64,000 bases of DNA from Dehalococcoidia bacterium (GTDB taxonomy: Bacteria; Chloroflexota; Dehalococcoidia; Lucifugimonadales; SHYT01), in contig SHYA01000001.1 of NCBI GenBank assembly GCA_009693055.1, forward strand, positions 300,547 through 364,546, given 5' to 3'. Shown here one piece after another: positions 63,562-64,000 of this stretch; the stretch's first letter is position 1; each line of letters begins with the position of its first letter. The position numbers were made by a program, and so were the translations under genes. Under the pieces are notes generated by a model. It was not told the DNA's origin. It ran no database searches and saw nothing but the letters and a program-made list of their open reading frames with translations.

Positions 63562-64000
<439 letters not shown>

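Overview
The window is a 64 kb, GC-rich (by eye roughly two thirds GC) bacterial chromosomal segment. It is dense with ordinary housekeeping operons. Several features fit a Chloroflexota genome, most likely class Dehalococcoidia: the str/S10 gene order without tuf, a tRNA-Trp T-box on the trp operon, an EF-G paralogue, a 23S-5S unit with no visible 16S partner, and many dispersed small palindromes of the 'gtcattctgag...gaagaatc' type. The lineage is inferred from these traits, not from a database comparison.

Layout. 1-6.3 kb (minus): rpsL-rpsG-fusA-rpsJ-rplC-rplD-rplW-rplB-rpsS, running off the left edge, driven by a clear promoter at 6271-6299. 6.4-8.0 kb: an amidohydrolase and a frameshifted thpR. 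7.9-15.5 kb: a tryptophan operon, trpE-trpG-(zinc-ribbon protein)-(Lrp ligand-domain protein)-trpD-trpC-(47-aa protein)-(GIY-YIG protein)-trpF-trpB, controlled by a tRNA-Trp T-box; no trpA is present. 15.6-24 kb: a hypothetical gene, glyA, rpsF-ssb-rpsR, a PpiC-like foldase, hom, thrC and a lipoprotein. 24-30 kb: an acyltransferase-like protein, DUF502, PIG-L deacetylase, HAD, peroxiredoxin, TrmI, SRPBCC and GNAT. 30-38 kb: a MidA-type methyltransferase (minus), then a D-aminoacylase-like protein, a TrkH channel with three RCK proteins and a Usp, and pheA. 38-46 kb (minus): an alcohol dehydrogenase and its decayed tandem copy, gap-eno-LOG-like, two abutting gene remnants, and glutamate dehydrogenase. 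46-59 kb: bioY, a CaCA exchanger, a GreA-like factor with a large N-terminal extension, tsaD, rny-YmdB-PHP, plsY, a GatC-like small protein, a frameshifted EF-G-like GTPase, HNH and CvpA. 59-63 kb: an SDR, an MBL hydrolase and a bifunctional aldolase/SDR gene broken by two amber codons and a lost 3' end. 63-64 kb (minus): 23S (3' part)-5S-tRNA-fMet.

The most distinctive layer is the mobile-looking palindromic DNA. At least three short repeat families (called A, B and C here) are scattered through intergenic space and have also entered genes. One B copy encodes a linker peptide inside TrpE. One A copy sits between two copies of the trpC 5' end. Two A copies in opposite orientation bracket a small GIY-YIG nuclease gene inside the trp operon. 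One B-like copy is nested inside a C copy. One A copy lies in the 23S-5S spacer. A second theme is gene decay by small lesions (thpR, second adh, EF-G-like, aldolase/SDR, methyltransferase and ALDH scraps). Some of these may be assembly errors and need raw-read checks.
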